The notes: generated by a model not told the origin, from the letters alone. A stretch of DNA of 34,017 bases from Staphylococcus coagulans (GCF_002901995.1 NZ_PPQN01000032.1:1848-35864); one strand, 5' to 3'. Positions 8,347 to 16,567 are shown, numbered from the stretch's first letter. Translations and numbers: made by a program.

Positions 8347-11300
8347 CTACATTTCAAAGATTGAATGTTTTTCTGCCTGTTTATCGTTAACAATGCCGTA
8401 AATTGCATCATTGTCTAATCTCATTTCAATTCTTACCGTTTTCATTCTAGGGCTAGTTTCAAACGAATGTGTGTGTTGGATTTGTGTTGTGAGGTTTGCA
8501 CTTAATCCTGATAATCCATTTAAACCACTTGTAGCATCAGATATGCTAGGCAAACTTAAAACTGGATTAAACGCTTTCGTTAATTGTCTAGCGACGTCGA
8601 CAACGCTACCAACCGCATTTTGTCCCTCTTGATCAACACCAATTCCTAAACCTTGCATTGTGTACACACCAATCTGCTTAAAGACACGTGAAGGCGATTT
8701 GATACCTAATAAAGATTTCGCTTTATCAATAGCACCACTAACTGCGCCAGTTACCGCGTCAATTAAGGCACCTGCTGCATTTTTCACTCCGTTAACTAAT
8801 CCCATTATGAGATTCCTACCAGCGTCCATAAATTCACCAACAAAATTGACTACCGCATTAAGCGAATCCTGTACTTTTTGTTTAATGGCATTGTAAAATT
8901 CTACCATTTTTGAAATTACAGTAGACACAATTTGACTGAATTTACTTGATACGACCGACCACATGTTCGATAAAATAGAGCTTAAAATGCTATACGCTTG
9001 TTGAATTTTTGTTGAAATCCATCTATAAACTTCACTAAATTTTTGACTTACAGTAGATGAGATTCTACTTAAAATTGAAGCGAAGAAACTGTATATAGCA
9101 TTCCAAATTGTTGTTACAAATGAATTTATAGCATTTAAAACAGTTGTGATAACAGTTACTAATGTGTTCCAAACAGTTGTTGCTACCGAAACAACGGTGT
9201 TCCATATCGTTTGTAAAAAGCTTAAAATCGCATTCCATACCGTTTGTTGAATAGTTAGTATCGTAGTGATAACAGTTACAATAACAGTCACAAGCAAATT
9301 CCAAATCGTTGTTGCAATCACGATTAACGTATTCCATAAAGTTGATAAAAACGTTAGTATATTTTGCCATGTTGTCGTTAACCACGTTTGTATACTTATA
9401 ACAATATTCACGATTGTTGTAAGTAATAATTGCCATAAAACAGATGCTATCGTTGCTAAAGTTGTCCACAGATTTATAAAGAAATCTTTAATTGAATTCC
9501 ATAAATTGATGATGAAATTTCTAAAGGCCTCGTTTTTGTTCCACAAAATAACGAAAATCGCAATTAATGCGATAATTGCACCGATAACTAATCCGATTGG
9601 AGAAGTTAAAAACCCGATTGCAGCACCAAGCAACGGTAATAACCTTGCTACTAAACCAATAGGACCGCTTAATAAAGAAAACGCTTTACCTAATAATGGC
9701 AATACGCCTCTTAAGAACCCTAATTTTGATATTAAAGGAGCTAAATACGAAACAATGCCCGATAAAACAGGATACCAAGTCATTAAGACACCACCAAATG
9801 TAATTGCTAAACCAATGATTTGAGCAACGATTGGATGCGTCTCGAATAATTTTGCAACAAAACCGGCAATTGCATTGACAACATTCAGTACAACGCTCGC
9901 AATAGGTGCCATCGCTGTACCAAAATTAACCAACACCATTATGATGTTGCCAATCAAGCTCATGATTGTCGGGCCATTTTGTTGAACATAGTCGATAAAC
10001 TTTTTAAATCCATCTGACTGAGCAACTTGCTCCGACCATGCACGGAACTTACTAGCCATTTGTGCTAACGCTTCAAAGATAGTTTGCGAATTTGAGCCGA
10101 AAGCTTTGAATAGATTAAAGATACCTAAAAATGTATCACCGAAAATTTTACCTATAATCGGTAAATTCACTTTCACATAATCGATAAATTTTTGAATACC
10201 ATTTTGAGTTGAGACTTTGTTTGCCCATTTTTGGAATGATGCACCCATGTTATTCAATCCGTTTGCTACAAACTCAAAAAGTGGCGTAAATTGCGTTAGT
10301 ATATTAACGAACCCATCACCAAAACGGCCTGCTGCACTCAATAAACTTGAAAAGACTTTAACACCTGACGTATTCATAGATTCAAAAGCTTTTTTAGCTG
10401 TACTAGATGATGTCACCCATTTCTTAAAACTTTGCGCGCTAGAATTTACAGCTTCTGAAACACCTTTTAAAAATGGAGTTAAGTTTTTTAAAGTGGTTTG
10501 TACACCATTCAAAGCTGATGATAAAGCACCAAAAATCGAATCAGCATTCAATCTAATGATTTTCTGCCACTCGCTTGTTACACCTTTAAGACTACGCTTG
10601 TATGCATAAGTTGCAGCACTTGCTTGCAATGTGCCGGCTTCTAGCATTTTAATAGCTGATGTAGCCATCGCACCAAATCCAACTACGCCAGCCCCTGCAA
10701 TAGCAAAAGAACCCGCTAAACCGATAGCACCGCCACCGATGACAGCTAAAGCATTACCTACCGCCATAATCGCAGGCACTAAACTTGCGATTATTGGAAT
10801 CAACGCACTAAATGATGACAGCAACGTGCCTTGAATCATATTAGCGCCAATAGTTCCAAATGTTCGGATTGATTTAGCGATACGATCCATATGCGCTACG
10901 AATTCATCACTTTGTTTGTTGAGGTAATCTAACATTTTAGAAAAAGGATTTTTTGAACCTTTTCCATCTACATCGACTCGAACTTTTCTTCGATTCGGTA
11001 TGCTTCGTAGCAATGCTTTAAATAGTCTAATCTTGTTATTAGCAACACTGTTTTTAACTTCTAATTCTGTATTGACTGTTTTACCGTCTAATTTGTTGAT
11101 TTCAGCTTTTGTTTTATTGAATTTGGATACAAAAAGTCTATCTTGTAAATCGATAGCTGTTTTAACTGATTTATTATCTAAAAATTGTAAGGCTTTTTCA
11201 TAATTTTTTAGTTTAGTTTCAGCTATTTTTGTGCTTGCGTCTATTGTGGCATTTGCTTTTTTGCCGTCAATTCTTTCCAAAGCTAATTCCGCTTGTTTAA

Positions 11301-11466
11301 CTTTTTCTTTAATTAGCTTGTCATCAGCTTTCAATTCAACATCTTTAATCCTAGCTATTGTTTTTTCATACCGTTGTAACGTTTGAATAGCCGTTTTGAT
11401 AGCTTTTTTAAACTTACCTGTATTCGCTTTTAAATCCGCTGAAACAGTATAATCTTTGTTAGACAA
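8347..11466 (-). CDS. Tail tape measure protein
   Basis: 1039 residues, the longest gene in the window. Residues 1-170 are charged coiled coil. About 215-270 is a Gly/Ala-rich hydrophobic segment. Residues about 590-800 hold a run of hydrophobic, Trp-containing repeats (WNT, WNLLVT, WNAILS and similar), which may insert in the host membrane. About 890-960 contains the MDAGRNLIMGLVNGVKNAA...LGIKSPSRVFKQIG stretch typical of Gram-positive tape measures. The start is TTG at 11466, with AGGAGGTG 6 bases upstream; the ATG just before it opens a frame that stops after three codons. The protein sets tail length and guides DNA entry. Confidence 0.95.
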   Translation of the reverse strand: MSNKDYTVSADLKANTGKFKKAIKTAIQTLQRYEKTIARIKDVELKADDKLIKEKVKQAELALERIDGKKANATIDASTKIAETKLKNYEKALQFLDNKSVKTAIDLQDRLFVSKFNKTKAEINKLDGKTVNTELEVKNSVANNKIRLFKALLRSIPNRRKVRVDVDGKGSKNPFSKMLDYLNKQSDEFVAHMDRIAKSIRTFGTIGANMIQGTLLSSFSALIPIIASLVPAIMAVGNALAVIGGGAIGLAGSFAIAGAGVVGFGAMATSAIKMLEAGTLQASAATYAYKRSLKGVTSEWQKIIRLNADSIFGALSSALNGVQTTLKNLTPFLKGVSEAVNSSAQSFKKWVTSSSTAKKAFESMNTSGVKVFSSLLSAAGRFGDGFVNILTQFTPLFEFVANGLNNMGASFQKWANKVSTQNGIQKFIDYVKVNLPIIGKIFGDTFLGIFNLFKAFGSNSQTIFEALAQMASKFRAWSEQVAQSDGFKKFIDYVQQNGPTIMSLIGNIIMVLVNFGTAMAPIASVVLNVVNAIAGFVAKLFETHPIVAQIIGLAITFGGVLMTWYPVLSGIVSYLAPLISKLGFLRGVLPLLGKAFSLLSGPIGLVARLLPLLGAAIGFLTSPIGLVIGAIIALIAIFVILWNKNEAFRNFIINLWNSIKDFFINLWTTLATIASVLWQLLLTTIVNIVISIQTWLTTTWQNILTFLSTLWNTLIVIATTIWNLLVTVIVTVITTILTIQQTVWNAILSFLQTIWNTVVSVATTVWNTLVTVITTVLNAINSFVTTIWNAIYSFFASILSRISSTVSQKFSEVYRWISTKIQQAYSILSSILSNMWSVVSSKFSQIVSTVISKMVEFYNAIKQKVQDSLNAVVNFVGEFMDAGRNLIMGLVNGVKNAAGALIDAVTGAVSGAIDKAKSLLGIKSPSRVFKQIGVYTMQGLGIGVDQEGQNAVGSVVDVARQLTKAFNPVLSLPSISDATSGLNGLSGLSANLTTQIQHTHSFETSPRMKTVRIEMRLDNDAIYGIVNDKQAEKHSIFEM

Positions 11467-11482
11467 TCATTGCACCTCCTCG

Positions 11483-11938
11483 CTATTTAATACTGTTGTT
11501 AATCTCTGCTATGGCTTTGAAGAAATTGTTATTTTCAGGTTCCACTTCTTCAAGTTCATCTGTAAACACAATCTCTTTACCATCAAGCAATCGATTGTAA
11601 TTAACCTCATAATCCAATATGTCATTTGGACTTTTGAACCTGTATACTTCTTTCGGTTCCTTTTCGGTCCCTTCATTCTTTGTTGCAGCTGCATCACGTA
11701 TCGCAAACGCTAACTTGTAACGCTCATATTCTTCTTTCAAAACATCAAATCGTAATGCATACATGCGATAGTTAAACTCAGTCAAAGTCATTTCATTGAT
11801 TTCTTTTAAACTGGTCATTTTCAAATCTGACATGCACGCGATTACAATTCTGCTGTATGTTATTGTTCTTCTGTCACTGTCTCCGCTTCCTCGTCTTTCA
11901 AGTGATCCTGTACTAGGTCTTGGGTCAATGGTCGCTCC
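11483..11938 (-). CDS. Tail assembly chaperone gpT part, made by -1 frameshift from gpG
   Basis: This frame is open from 11947 down to the stop at 11483 and overlaps the end of gpG by about 88 bases. The first ATG in it (11833) has no ribosome site, so expression from gpG by a -1 slip at TTTGGGG (11938-11944) is far more likely. The fusion would be 102 residues of gpG plus 151 from this frame, 253 in all, beginning GATIDPRPSTGSLERR after the junction. Lambda gpG/gpGT-type chaperones coat the tape measure and recruit tail tube subunits. The gene lies just before the tape measure, as in other siphoviruses. Confidence 0.85.
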   Translation of the reverse strand, partial: GATIDPRPSTGSLERRGSGDSDRRTITYSRIVIACMSDLKMTSLKEINEMTLTEFNYRMYALRFDVLKEEYERYKLAFAIRDAAATKNEGTEKEPKEVYRFKSPNDILDYEVNYNRLLDGKEIVFTDELEEVEPENNNFFKAIAEINNSIK

Positions 11939-12243
11939 CCCAAAAAGTCAATAATAGCTTGACCGAACTTCTTGAACGAACCATATTCATCACGCGCATT
12001 GATTAATACTTCTTCAAGCTCTTCGTCTGTTTTCGGACGTCCTTTTTGTCCTGAAGTAGCAGCGTTGACAACTTTTGCTAAAGCGATAATATTTCCTTTT
12101 TCTAACTTAGGAATTAACATTGATAGTCCTTCGCCTAAATTGATTTTTTCAACATTCAAGCCTAACGATTTGTCAATTGCAGTTAATTGACCTAATCCAA
12201 ACTTCAATTCTAATCCGTGCTTTCCATTTTTTACTGTAATCAT
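11860..12243 (-). CDS. Tail assembly chaperone gpG
   Basis: 127 residues between the major tail protein and the tape measure, the invariant place for the siphoviral tail chaperone. It begins MITVKNGKHGLELKFGLGQLTAIDK, has a conserved-looking core, and ends in an acidic tail (LKDEEAETVTEEQ). A -1 slippery heptamer falls at codons 101-102 (FLG), so a minority of ribosomes should enter the overlapping frame to make gpGT. It is a cytoplasmic assembly factor, absent from finished virions. A terminator lies between this gene and the major tail gene upstream, which should lower its transcription. Confidence 0.85.
   Translation of the reverse strand: MITVKNGKHGLELKFGLGQLTAIDKSLGLNVEKINLGEGLSMLIPKLEKGNIIALAKVVNAATSGQKGRPKTDEELEEVLINARDEYGSFKKFGQAIIDFLGERPLTQDLVQDHLKDEEAETVTEEQ
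11938..11944 (-). other. Programmed -1 ribosomal frameshift site (T TTG GGG)
   Basis: In the gpG frame the codons are TTT TTG GGG GAG. The heptamer T TTG GGG fits X XXY YYZ: after a -1 slip the P-site tRNA re-pairs on TTT and the A-site Gly tRNA on GGG. It is inside the only stretch where the gpG and gpT frames are both open. Confidence 0.85.
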
Positions 12244-12273
12244 TTAAATAGCCTCCATAGTTTAAAAAATTAA

Positions 12274-12299
12274 TAAAAAAACGGGCGATTTAGCCCGTT
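12274..12299 (-). terminator. Terminator after the major tail protein gene
   Basis: Minus-strand stem AACGGGC/GCCCGTT with a 6-base loop followed by a T run (TTTTTT). It begins 2 bases past the major tail stop codon. It would leave much major tail mRNA and less chaperone and tape measure mRNA, matching the copy numbers needed. Confidence 0.85.
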
Positions 12300-12301
12300 G
12301 A

Positions 12302-12955
12302 TTATTCTGCTGAAATACTAACTGATTTTGCGTTGGGTACTGCTTGCACATTCGATGGTTTAGCGACGCCTGACACCATGTCATCTCTTGAATCTTCCAT
12401 GTCCTCAGTATCGACTGTAGGTTGTGGAATGTTTTGAGTAACTTCTGTTGCAGCGTCGTCTTTAGTTGTGTTGTGGAATCGATATCCTGCGAGTTCAAGT
12501 TTCGTTTTAATCGTTTCAGGGATTGTCGCAAATCCGCGTTGGTATTTACCGAAAACATTAAATTCTGTTTCGTACTCATCAACGCCTTTTACTTCGCCTT
12601 TAGATTCAAATTTCTTGAATTTACCTTGATAATATTTCGCTTTGAACTTACCGGCGTTTACGCCCTTACCTTCCACTTTGCTTTCAATTTCCCACGCTTC
12701 ATAAATGATACCGTCACGCACAGCATCCTCAACTTCATCAGCAAAACTATCACGATAGTCCATTTTAGCTGTGGCCGAAATGGTATTTTCAAGTGATCCA
12801 CCAGTTGAGTAAGAATCGTCCATCGTATCTTCATTTTCAGAATCCGCTTCAAGTGACACGCTATACTCAGTTAAAAACATCATCTTTTTAGCGTCTACTT
12901 TTTGACCGGCGATTCTAAATAAAAACAATCTATCTTTACTGTCTTTTTTAGCCAT
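12302..12955 (-). CDS. Major tail protein (TP901-1 family)
   Basis: 217 residues. The core (MAKKDSKDRLFLFRIAG, MMFLTEYSVSLEADSENEDTMD, YSTGGSLENTISATAKMDY, GIIYEAWEIES) matches the major tail tube protein family of TP901-1-type siphoviruses. The C-terminal ~60 residues are an extra segment ending KPSNVQAVPNAKSVSISAE, which looks like the first strands of an Ig-like/FN3 domain. Nearly the same ending occurs in the +1-shifted extension of the capsid protein. It forms the hexameric rings of the tail tube. A terminator follows, which favours high relative expression. Confidence 0.92.
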   Translation of the reverse strand: MAKKDSKDRLFLFRIAGQKVDAKKMMFLTEYSVSLEADSENEDTMDDSYSTGGSLENTISATAKMDYRDSFADEVEDAVRDGIIYEAWEIESKVEGKGVNAGKFKAKYYQGKFKKFESKGEVKGVDEYETEFNVFGKYQRGFATIPETIKTKLELAGYRFHNTTKDDAATEVTQNIPQPTVDTEDMEDSRDDMVSGVAKPSNVQAVPNAKSVSISAE

Positions 12956-12972
12956 ACATTATGACCTCCTTG

Positions 12973-13368
12973 TTAAAATAACTTGTAGGTAGCGATAAAC
13001 ACTGTGTGTAGTAGTTGCCTATCGCTATTTTCTACATCATTTAATGTCTTAATATCCATGTCATCAATCATTAGTTGATAACCTTCTACGCTATCGATAT
13101 TAGAGAACTCAGTATCGACCGAATACACAATACTGTCATGTCGTCCTCTATCGTCTGCATAAGTCCAAAAGTCAATTGTGGCGGTTAATTCACCGCCGAA
13201 ATTATCCATATTGTACTTAGTTTTGTTTATATCTACATTTCTAACAACAAAAAAGGGATATGAGATTTGAGTGTTCAATTCTTTAAAATCAATAACATCA
13301 AATCCGTATCCCTCTAAAGCAGAATAAATATAGTCAAACAAAGCTTGTTGCGCTGTGGATTTTAACAT
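12973..13368 (-). CDS. Tail completion/terminator protein (DUF3168-like)
   Basis: 131 residues just upstream of the major tail gene. The pattern (LFDYIYSALEGYGFDVID, YPFFVVRNVD, ATIDFWTYADDRGRHDSIVYSVD, RQLLHTVFIATYKLF) resembles the tail terminator family (DUF3168; lambda gpU role). Such proteins cap the finished tail tube and provide the surface that joins the head. The ATG at 13368 follows a modest GAGGTG site. Assignment rests on position and pattern. Confidence 0.75.
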   Translation of the reverse strand: MLKSTAQQALFDYIYSALEGYGFDVIDFKELNTQISYPFFVVRNVDINKTKYNMDNFGGELTATIDFWTYADDRGRHDSIVYSVDTEFSNIDSVEGYQLMIDDMDIKTLNDVENSDRQLLHTVFIATYKLF

Positions 13369-13379
13369 GTAACACCTCG

Positions 13380-13730
13380 CTAACCATTCAACAACCGTCT
13401 TAAATCTTCAAGCGTTGATTTTTTCAATGTTTGATAAGTTGGAAACATAAATGGTGCCGCTTCCATGTATCGTGTACCAAATTCAAGGAAGCCGCTGTAA
13501 TGGGCGGTAGAAATAACACGATAGTGTAGTTCTCCCACTTTTTTTACTTCTATTGACCTAGCTAGATTACCAGTCCAATAACCCTTATTCATCACTTTTT
13601 TAGCATTAGATACTGCAATTCCAATACCTTCAATAGCATTGTTTTTTAGAATCTCATCAACATCATCATCTATGTCATCGTACATTTCTTCTAGGTGACT
13701 CATTAAACCCTTAAACCCTCTAGATTGCAT
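13380..13730 (-). CDS. HK97 gp10-family head-tail joining protein
   Basis: 116 residues. Features of the HK97 gp10 family are visible: a short helical N-terminus (MQSRGFKGLMSHLEEMYDDIDD), a central VSNAKKVMNKGYWTGNLARSIEVKK, then YRVISTAHYSGFLEFGTRYMEAAPFMFPTYQ, the hallmark of the family. It is needed for head-tail joining or tail completion. The ATG overlaps the upstream stop as TAATG, so translation is probably coupled. Confidence 0.85.
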   Translation of the reverse strand: MQSRGFKGLMSHLEEMYDDIDDDVDEILKNNAIEGIGIAVSNAKKVMNKGYWTGNLARSIEVKKVGELHYRVISTAHYSGFLEFGTRYMEAAPFMFPTYQTLKKSTLEDLRRLLNG

Positions 13731-14035
13731 TAAAAAAGCACCTCGCTTATAAAAAGTGAAGTGCTATGATCGTACACACGGATATCCATGACTTTGTATT
13801 TTCTGCCTTTTAACAAGACGTGTGTTGGTTCGAATTTTAATTGTTTAGGCAAACGCACTACCGATACATCTTTAGCCATTTCGCCAAATTCGAGCTGAGT
13901 ACGCTCTCTCGACAATCTATTAACATTACACGGTATTTTTGTATATGTTTTGTGAGTGGCTTCTTTCTTTTTGGTCAAAGGATTATATTTACTTCGCTCT
14001 TCAACGACAAGGTCGACTCGTTCTGAATACCTCAA
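13730..14035 (-). CDS. Head closure / head-tail adaptor protein
   Basis: 101 residues in the order connector, head closure, gp10, tail terminator. The protein is beta-rich (MRYSERVDLVVEERSKYN, YTKIPCNVNRLSRERTQLEFG, FEPTHVLLKGRKYKVMDIRVYDHSTSLFISEVLF), similar to the phage head-tail joining (SPP1 gp16-like) family. The start is TTG at 14035, overlapping the upstream TGA by four bases (TTGA). No closer ATG would give a sensible product, so coupled initiation at TTG is proposed. It should seal the portal channel after packaging. Confidence 0.75.
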   Translation of the reverse strand: MRYSERVDLVVEERSKYNPLTKKKEATHKTYTKIPCNVNRLSRERTQLEFGEMAKDVSVVRLPKQLKFEPTHVLLKGRKYKVMDIRVYDHSTSLFISEVLF

Positions 14036-14364
14036 TAGAAATTCACGCTCCCTCGCTCACTTGAATCAAGCTTAGGATACAAAGCATCAATAATACCTTG
14101 ATATTCTTCAAAATCATTACGCTCAAAACTATTACTACGACCGTCTTGCGAATCTGTAGACATACCTTCTGCACCGATACGATTGTACCGTTTTGTTGAA
14201 ACTTCAACGACTATAAATCGTAACCTGTCAGGAATGCTAATTGTGTCTACCGGCAATCTCGATAACAATTCAGCAGCAACATTGTCGATGATAGAATTTA
14301 GCTGTTTATCTTGCTCGCTATCATTCAATCCTATACGACTTTTAACGTCGTCTAAGTAACTCAT
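14032..14364 (-). CDS. Head-tail connector protein (gp6/gp15-like)
   Basis: 110 residues from ATG 14364 (MSYLDDVKSRIG), preferred because GGTGAT sits just upstream; a GTG four codons earlier (14376) is the alternative. The helical N-terminal half (SEQDKQLNSIIDNVAAELLSRLPVDTISIPDRLRFIVVEVSTKRYNRIGAEGM) is typical of HK97 gp6/SPP1 gp15-type adaptors that form a ring below the portal. It is immediately followed by the head closure gene, with a 4-base overlap. Confidence 0.8.
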   Translation of the reverse strand: MSYLDDVKSRIGLNDSEQDKQLNSIIDNVAAELLSRLPVDTISIPDRLRFIVVEVSTKRYNRIGAEGMSTDSQDGRSNSFERNDFEEYQGIIDALYPKLDSSERGSVNFY

Positions 14365-14375
14365 CTTAATCACCA

Positions 14376-14825
14376 CTATTCAACTGTAATAGTGATTTGT
14401 GCTGTTTTATTACTACCATCTTTTGTCGTCGCTGTAATTACCGCTTCACCAGTTTGTAATGCATTAATCACTCCTGTGTTTTCATCAACAGATACGGTTT
14501 CAGGTGCATTAGATGCATAACTTAACGATTTATCAGTTGCTGTGGATGGCGATATATTAGGTTCTAATTGTTCATTTGTACCATTGGTAATAGTTTTACT
14601 TTCAGGCACAAAGCTAATGCTCGTGATTAAGATTGAGTTTGTAGTAAATTCAGGTACATCAACTTTTTCTGATTCTTTACCATTTTCCTCAAAAGCAACT
14701 TGATAAATCCCTTCTGGGTAAGTTGTAGCAGGATCCAAACCAGAAACACTCACAGTTAAACGTCCTTCACCTTCTTTAGAATCAATAACTTCGCCATTTG
14801 TGTATAATTTTAATTTTTTAACCAT
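14376..14825 (-). CDS. Ig-like (BIG2) domain protein of the head region
   Basis: 149 residues from ATG 14825, chosen because GGAGG lies 9 bases upstream. Residues about 1-60 are a beta-rich domain (KLKLYTNGEVIDS, GRLTVSVSGL, YPEGIYQVAF). Residues about 65-148 are a BIG2 Ig-like domain (ITSISFVPESKTITNG, SYASNAPETVSVDENTGVINALQTGEAVITATTKDG, ITITVE). Such domains commonly decorate phage heads or tails and may bind cell-surface carbohydrate weakly. It lies between the capsid gene and the connector genes, so a head decoration protein is the best guess. Domain identity is clear; the site on the virion is inferred. Confidence 0.75.
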   Translation of the reverse strand: MVKKLKLYTNGEVIDSKEGEGRLTVSVSGLDPATTYPEGIYQVAFEENGKESEKVDVPEFTTNSILITSISFVPESKTITNGTNEQLEPNISPSTATDKSLSYASNAPETVSVDENTGVINALQTGEAVITATTKDGSNKTAQITITVE

Positions 14826-14855
14826 TTTAGATACCTCCAATTATTCCGATTGCCC

Positions 14856-14921
14856 CTATTCCGCAGAAATGTTAATCGACCTAGAATTAGGCGTCACTTC
14901 CACGTTTTGGGGTTTACGAGG
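14856..14921 (-). CDS. Capsid C-terminal extension read in the +1 frame
   Basis: This frame is open only from just before the capsid stop to a TAG at 14856. Entered by a +1 slip from CCC to CCT it adds 20 residues after Pro302, ending KPQNVEVTPNSRSINISAE. Eleven of these last 19 residues are identical to the last 19 of the major tail protein in this window. It has no start codon or ribosome site of its own and fills the otherwise empty gap between the capsid gene and the Ig-like gene. Confidence 0.75.
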   Translation of the reverse strand, partial: PRKPQNVEVTPNSRSINISAE

Positions 14922-15825
14922 GTAAATTTACCGCGTCGTCCGCTTTGATAGACACTTTAATAACCGCGTCGATGTTTTCTGGGAACATTGAAATAGCCGA
15001 CGCATAAATAGTGTCTGATGTTAAACGTTGTGGTTGAATGTCATGTAACACACCAACAAAACCAGTCGCATCAGTTGCAAAAGCAAATGCACGTGCTAAC
15101 TCACCGCGTGGATTAGCATATGCCACGTTTAAGTTTTCAGCCACTGTCATCCACACTTCGCCTTGTGGCACGTCTGCAAACTCTACAATCTTAACGCCTA
15201 CATAAGGTGTTAAGAGGTTCACACCGAATTGCGCACCTGTTGAGTTAATAAAGCCGTTTGCTAAATACTCAGCAGTATCATTTGGATTTACGAAAGCGAT
15301 AGGTGTAATCTCGTCGTCTAATAACACAGACAAGTTTGCACGTCCTTTAGATAAAGCACCTTGTAAGTTTTTAGCGCTTAACTTTGCTTTGTTTGTACGT
15401 TTTTCATTTTCAATTGCTGATTTTAGCGTTCCGAAAAATTTAGCACGGAATTTTTTCTGAACATACTTAATCATCTCGTTGTCAGTTTGATTAATAGCTA
15501 AATCATAACCGTGCGCTTGAATTGCTTCTGCCGATGTCGATTTACGATATTTAGCAAACTGTAATTCAGTAATATCAACTTGTTCACGCGTCACTTTTGT
15601 TAACGGAATTACGTCACCTTCTGCTACATCTCCGTTTGGTTTTTCAGAATCTTCTACTTTGAATCGATATTGTTTAAGCGCTGAGCCGACGTTCATAGGG
15701 ATTTTGTTTTGAATCGCTAAAGCTTCAAATAATTTGGTTAATCCCACACCTAACTTATTAGCAAAATCGATAGACTTCGCCTTTCCTAATGCTTCCACAT
15801 TAATTAAATTGTTTTCTACTGGCAT
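14914..15825 (-). CDS. Major capsid protein
   Basis: 303 residues directly after the scaffold gene. It begins MPVENNLINVEALGKAKSIDF and has LGVGLTKLFEALAIQNKIPM, TELQFAKYRKSTSAEAIQAHGYDLAINQTDNEM and ITPIAFVNPNDTAEYLANG, consistent with an HK97-fold capsid protein of the kind with a separate scaffold. It is unlike the 324-residue phi11/80alpha capsid I know. A strong ribosome site (GGAGG) precedes the ATG. The gene ends CCC TCG TAA; the CCC-T is a probable +1 slip site, giving a second, longer form of 322 residues. It forms the icosahedral shell. Confidence 0.88.
   Translation of the reverse strand: MPVENNLINVEALGKAKSIDFANKLGVGLTKLFEALAIQNKIPMNVGSALKQYRFKVEDSEKPNGDVAEGDVIPLTKVTREQVDITELQFAKYRKSTSAEAIQAHGYDLAINQTDNEMIKYVQKKFRAKFFGTLKSAIENEKRTNKAKLSAKNLQGALSKGRANLSVLLDDEITPIAFVNPNDTAEYLANGFINSTGAQFGVNLLTPYVGVKIVEFADVPQGEVWMTVAENLNVAYANPRGELARAFAFATDATGFVGVLHDIQPQRLTSDTIYASAISMFPENIDAVIKVSIKADDAVNLPS
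14919..14922 (-). other. Probable +1 frameshift site (CCC T) at the capsid 3' end
   Basis: Codons read TTA CCC TCG TAA. Pro-tRNA on CCC can re-pair with CCT one base downstream. The next in-frame codon, TCG, should be rare in AT-rich genomes, and a stop follows. The two frames overlap for only about 14 bases, which pins the slip here. Downstream ACCCC (14909-14913) could pair with GGGG at about 14852-14855, with a small inner CCTA/TAGG hairpin. Confidence 0.7.
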
Positions 15826-15843
15826 AAATATTTACCTCCATTT

Positions 15844-16452
15844 TTAGTTGAATAAATGCATGTTTTGTGCGATAGCACTTTGTCGTTCGCTATCGTCTTT
15901 AATCGCAAGAATTTCATCCCGACTCAATCCTGACTTACTGAAAGATTTAGGCGAATTTTGTCGTAATGTTTCTTGCACTTTCTTTTGAACCATTTCATCA
16001 AGAATCTTTGTAAGGTTGTCAACGTTGTTTTTTGTCGTTTCAGCGCTATCAGACACAACAATGTCTAACAACTCATCACTCACGTCGATATCCTTGTCTT
16101 TGAACATCACACGGGCTTCTGAACGCATCTCATTCATAGCCTTTTCAGCACGCAATTGATTCAATTCTGCTTCTAGCTTTTCGCGTTCATATTCGGCCTT
16201 TTGATCCTTGTTCATTTTTGCTAATTTAGCAGCTTCTTCGGCCTTTTCTTTCGCATACTCATCTGCTTTTTTCTTCTCTTGAGCCACACGACGTTCAATG
16301 ATTTCATCGACTTTCTTTTGTTGCTCGGCTGTGAAAGTTACTTCATCTTTTTTGTTCTGTTCTTCATTTTCAGTATTTTTGTTAGCACCTTCGTCGTCCG
16401 CTTCCTCTTCCGAAAAGAACTGTAAATTAAACTTAAGTTTATTTTCTTTCAT
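15844..16452 (-). CDS. Capsid scaffold protein (DUF4355 family)
   Basis: 202 residues from ATG 16452, chosen because GGAGG lies just upstream; the open frame extends further up only through two terminators. It begins MKENKLKFNLQFFSEEEADDE (the KFNLQFF start is common for phage scaffolds). A highly charged coiled coil runs about 35-120 (EQQKKVDEIIERRVAQEKKKADEYAKEK), and the C-terminal helical part is about 125-200. It matches DUF4355 scaffolds, which direct procapsid assembly and then leave. It is the first gene after the tandem terminators. Confidence 0.88.
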   Translation of the reverse strand: MKENKLKFNLQFFSEEEADDEGANKNTENEEQNKKDEVTFTAEQQKKVDEIIERRVAQEKKKADEYAKEKAEEAAKLAKMNKDQKAEYEREKLEAELNQLRAEKAMNEMRSEARVMFKDKDIDVSDELLDIVVSDSAETTKNNVDNLTKILDEMVQKKVQETLRQNSPKSFSKSGLSRDEILAIKDDSERQSAIAQNMHLFN

Positions 16453-16527
16453 GAGATATACCTCCATTTTAAGTCTGTCGACTGCTATCCATGCACCTTT
16501 TAACGCCGTGAGCACGTTTTGGGCAAT

Positions 16528-16555
16528 AAAAAAAGCCACTGCAGCACAGTAGCTT
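16528..16555 (-). terminator. Terminator upstream of the scaffold gene (second of a pair)
   Basis: Minus-strand stem AAGCTACTG/CAGTGGCTT with a 5-base loop, followed by seven T. It lies between the Sm-like gene and the scaffold gene, behind another terminator. Confidence 0.8.
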
Positions 16556-16567
16556 AAAAATGCGTAT

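Noticed and set aside
9266..9823. 185-codon plus-strand ORF opposite the tape measure gene
   Set aside because: It mirrors the repetitive hydrophobic part of the tape measure, has no ribosome site and reads as low-complexity Ile/Val/Thr sequence. An antisense shadow.
11831..11833. ATG as independent start of the 116-residue gpT ORF
   Set aside because: No ribosome site upstream, and the frame continues up to a perfect -1 slip site in gpG.
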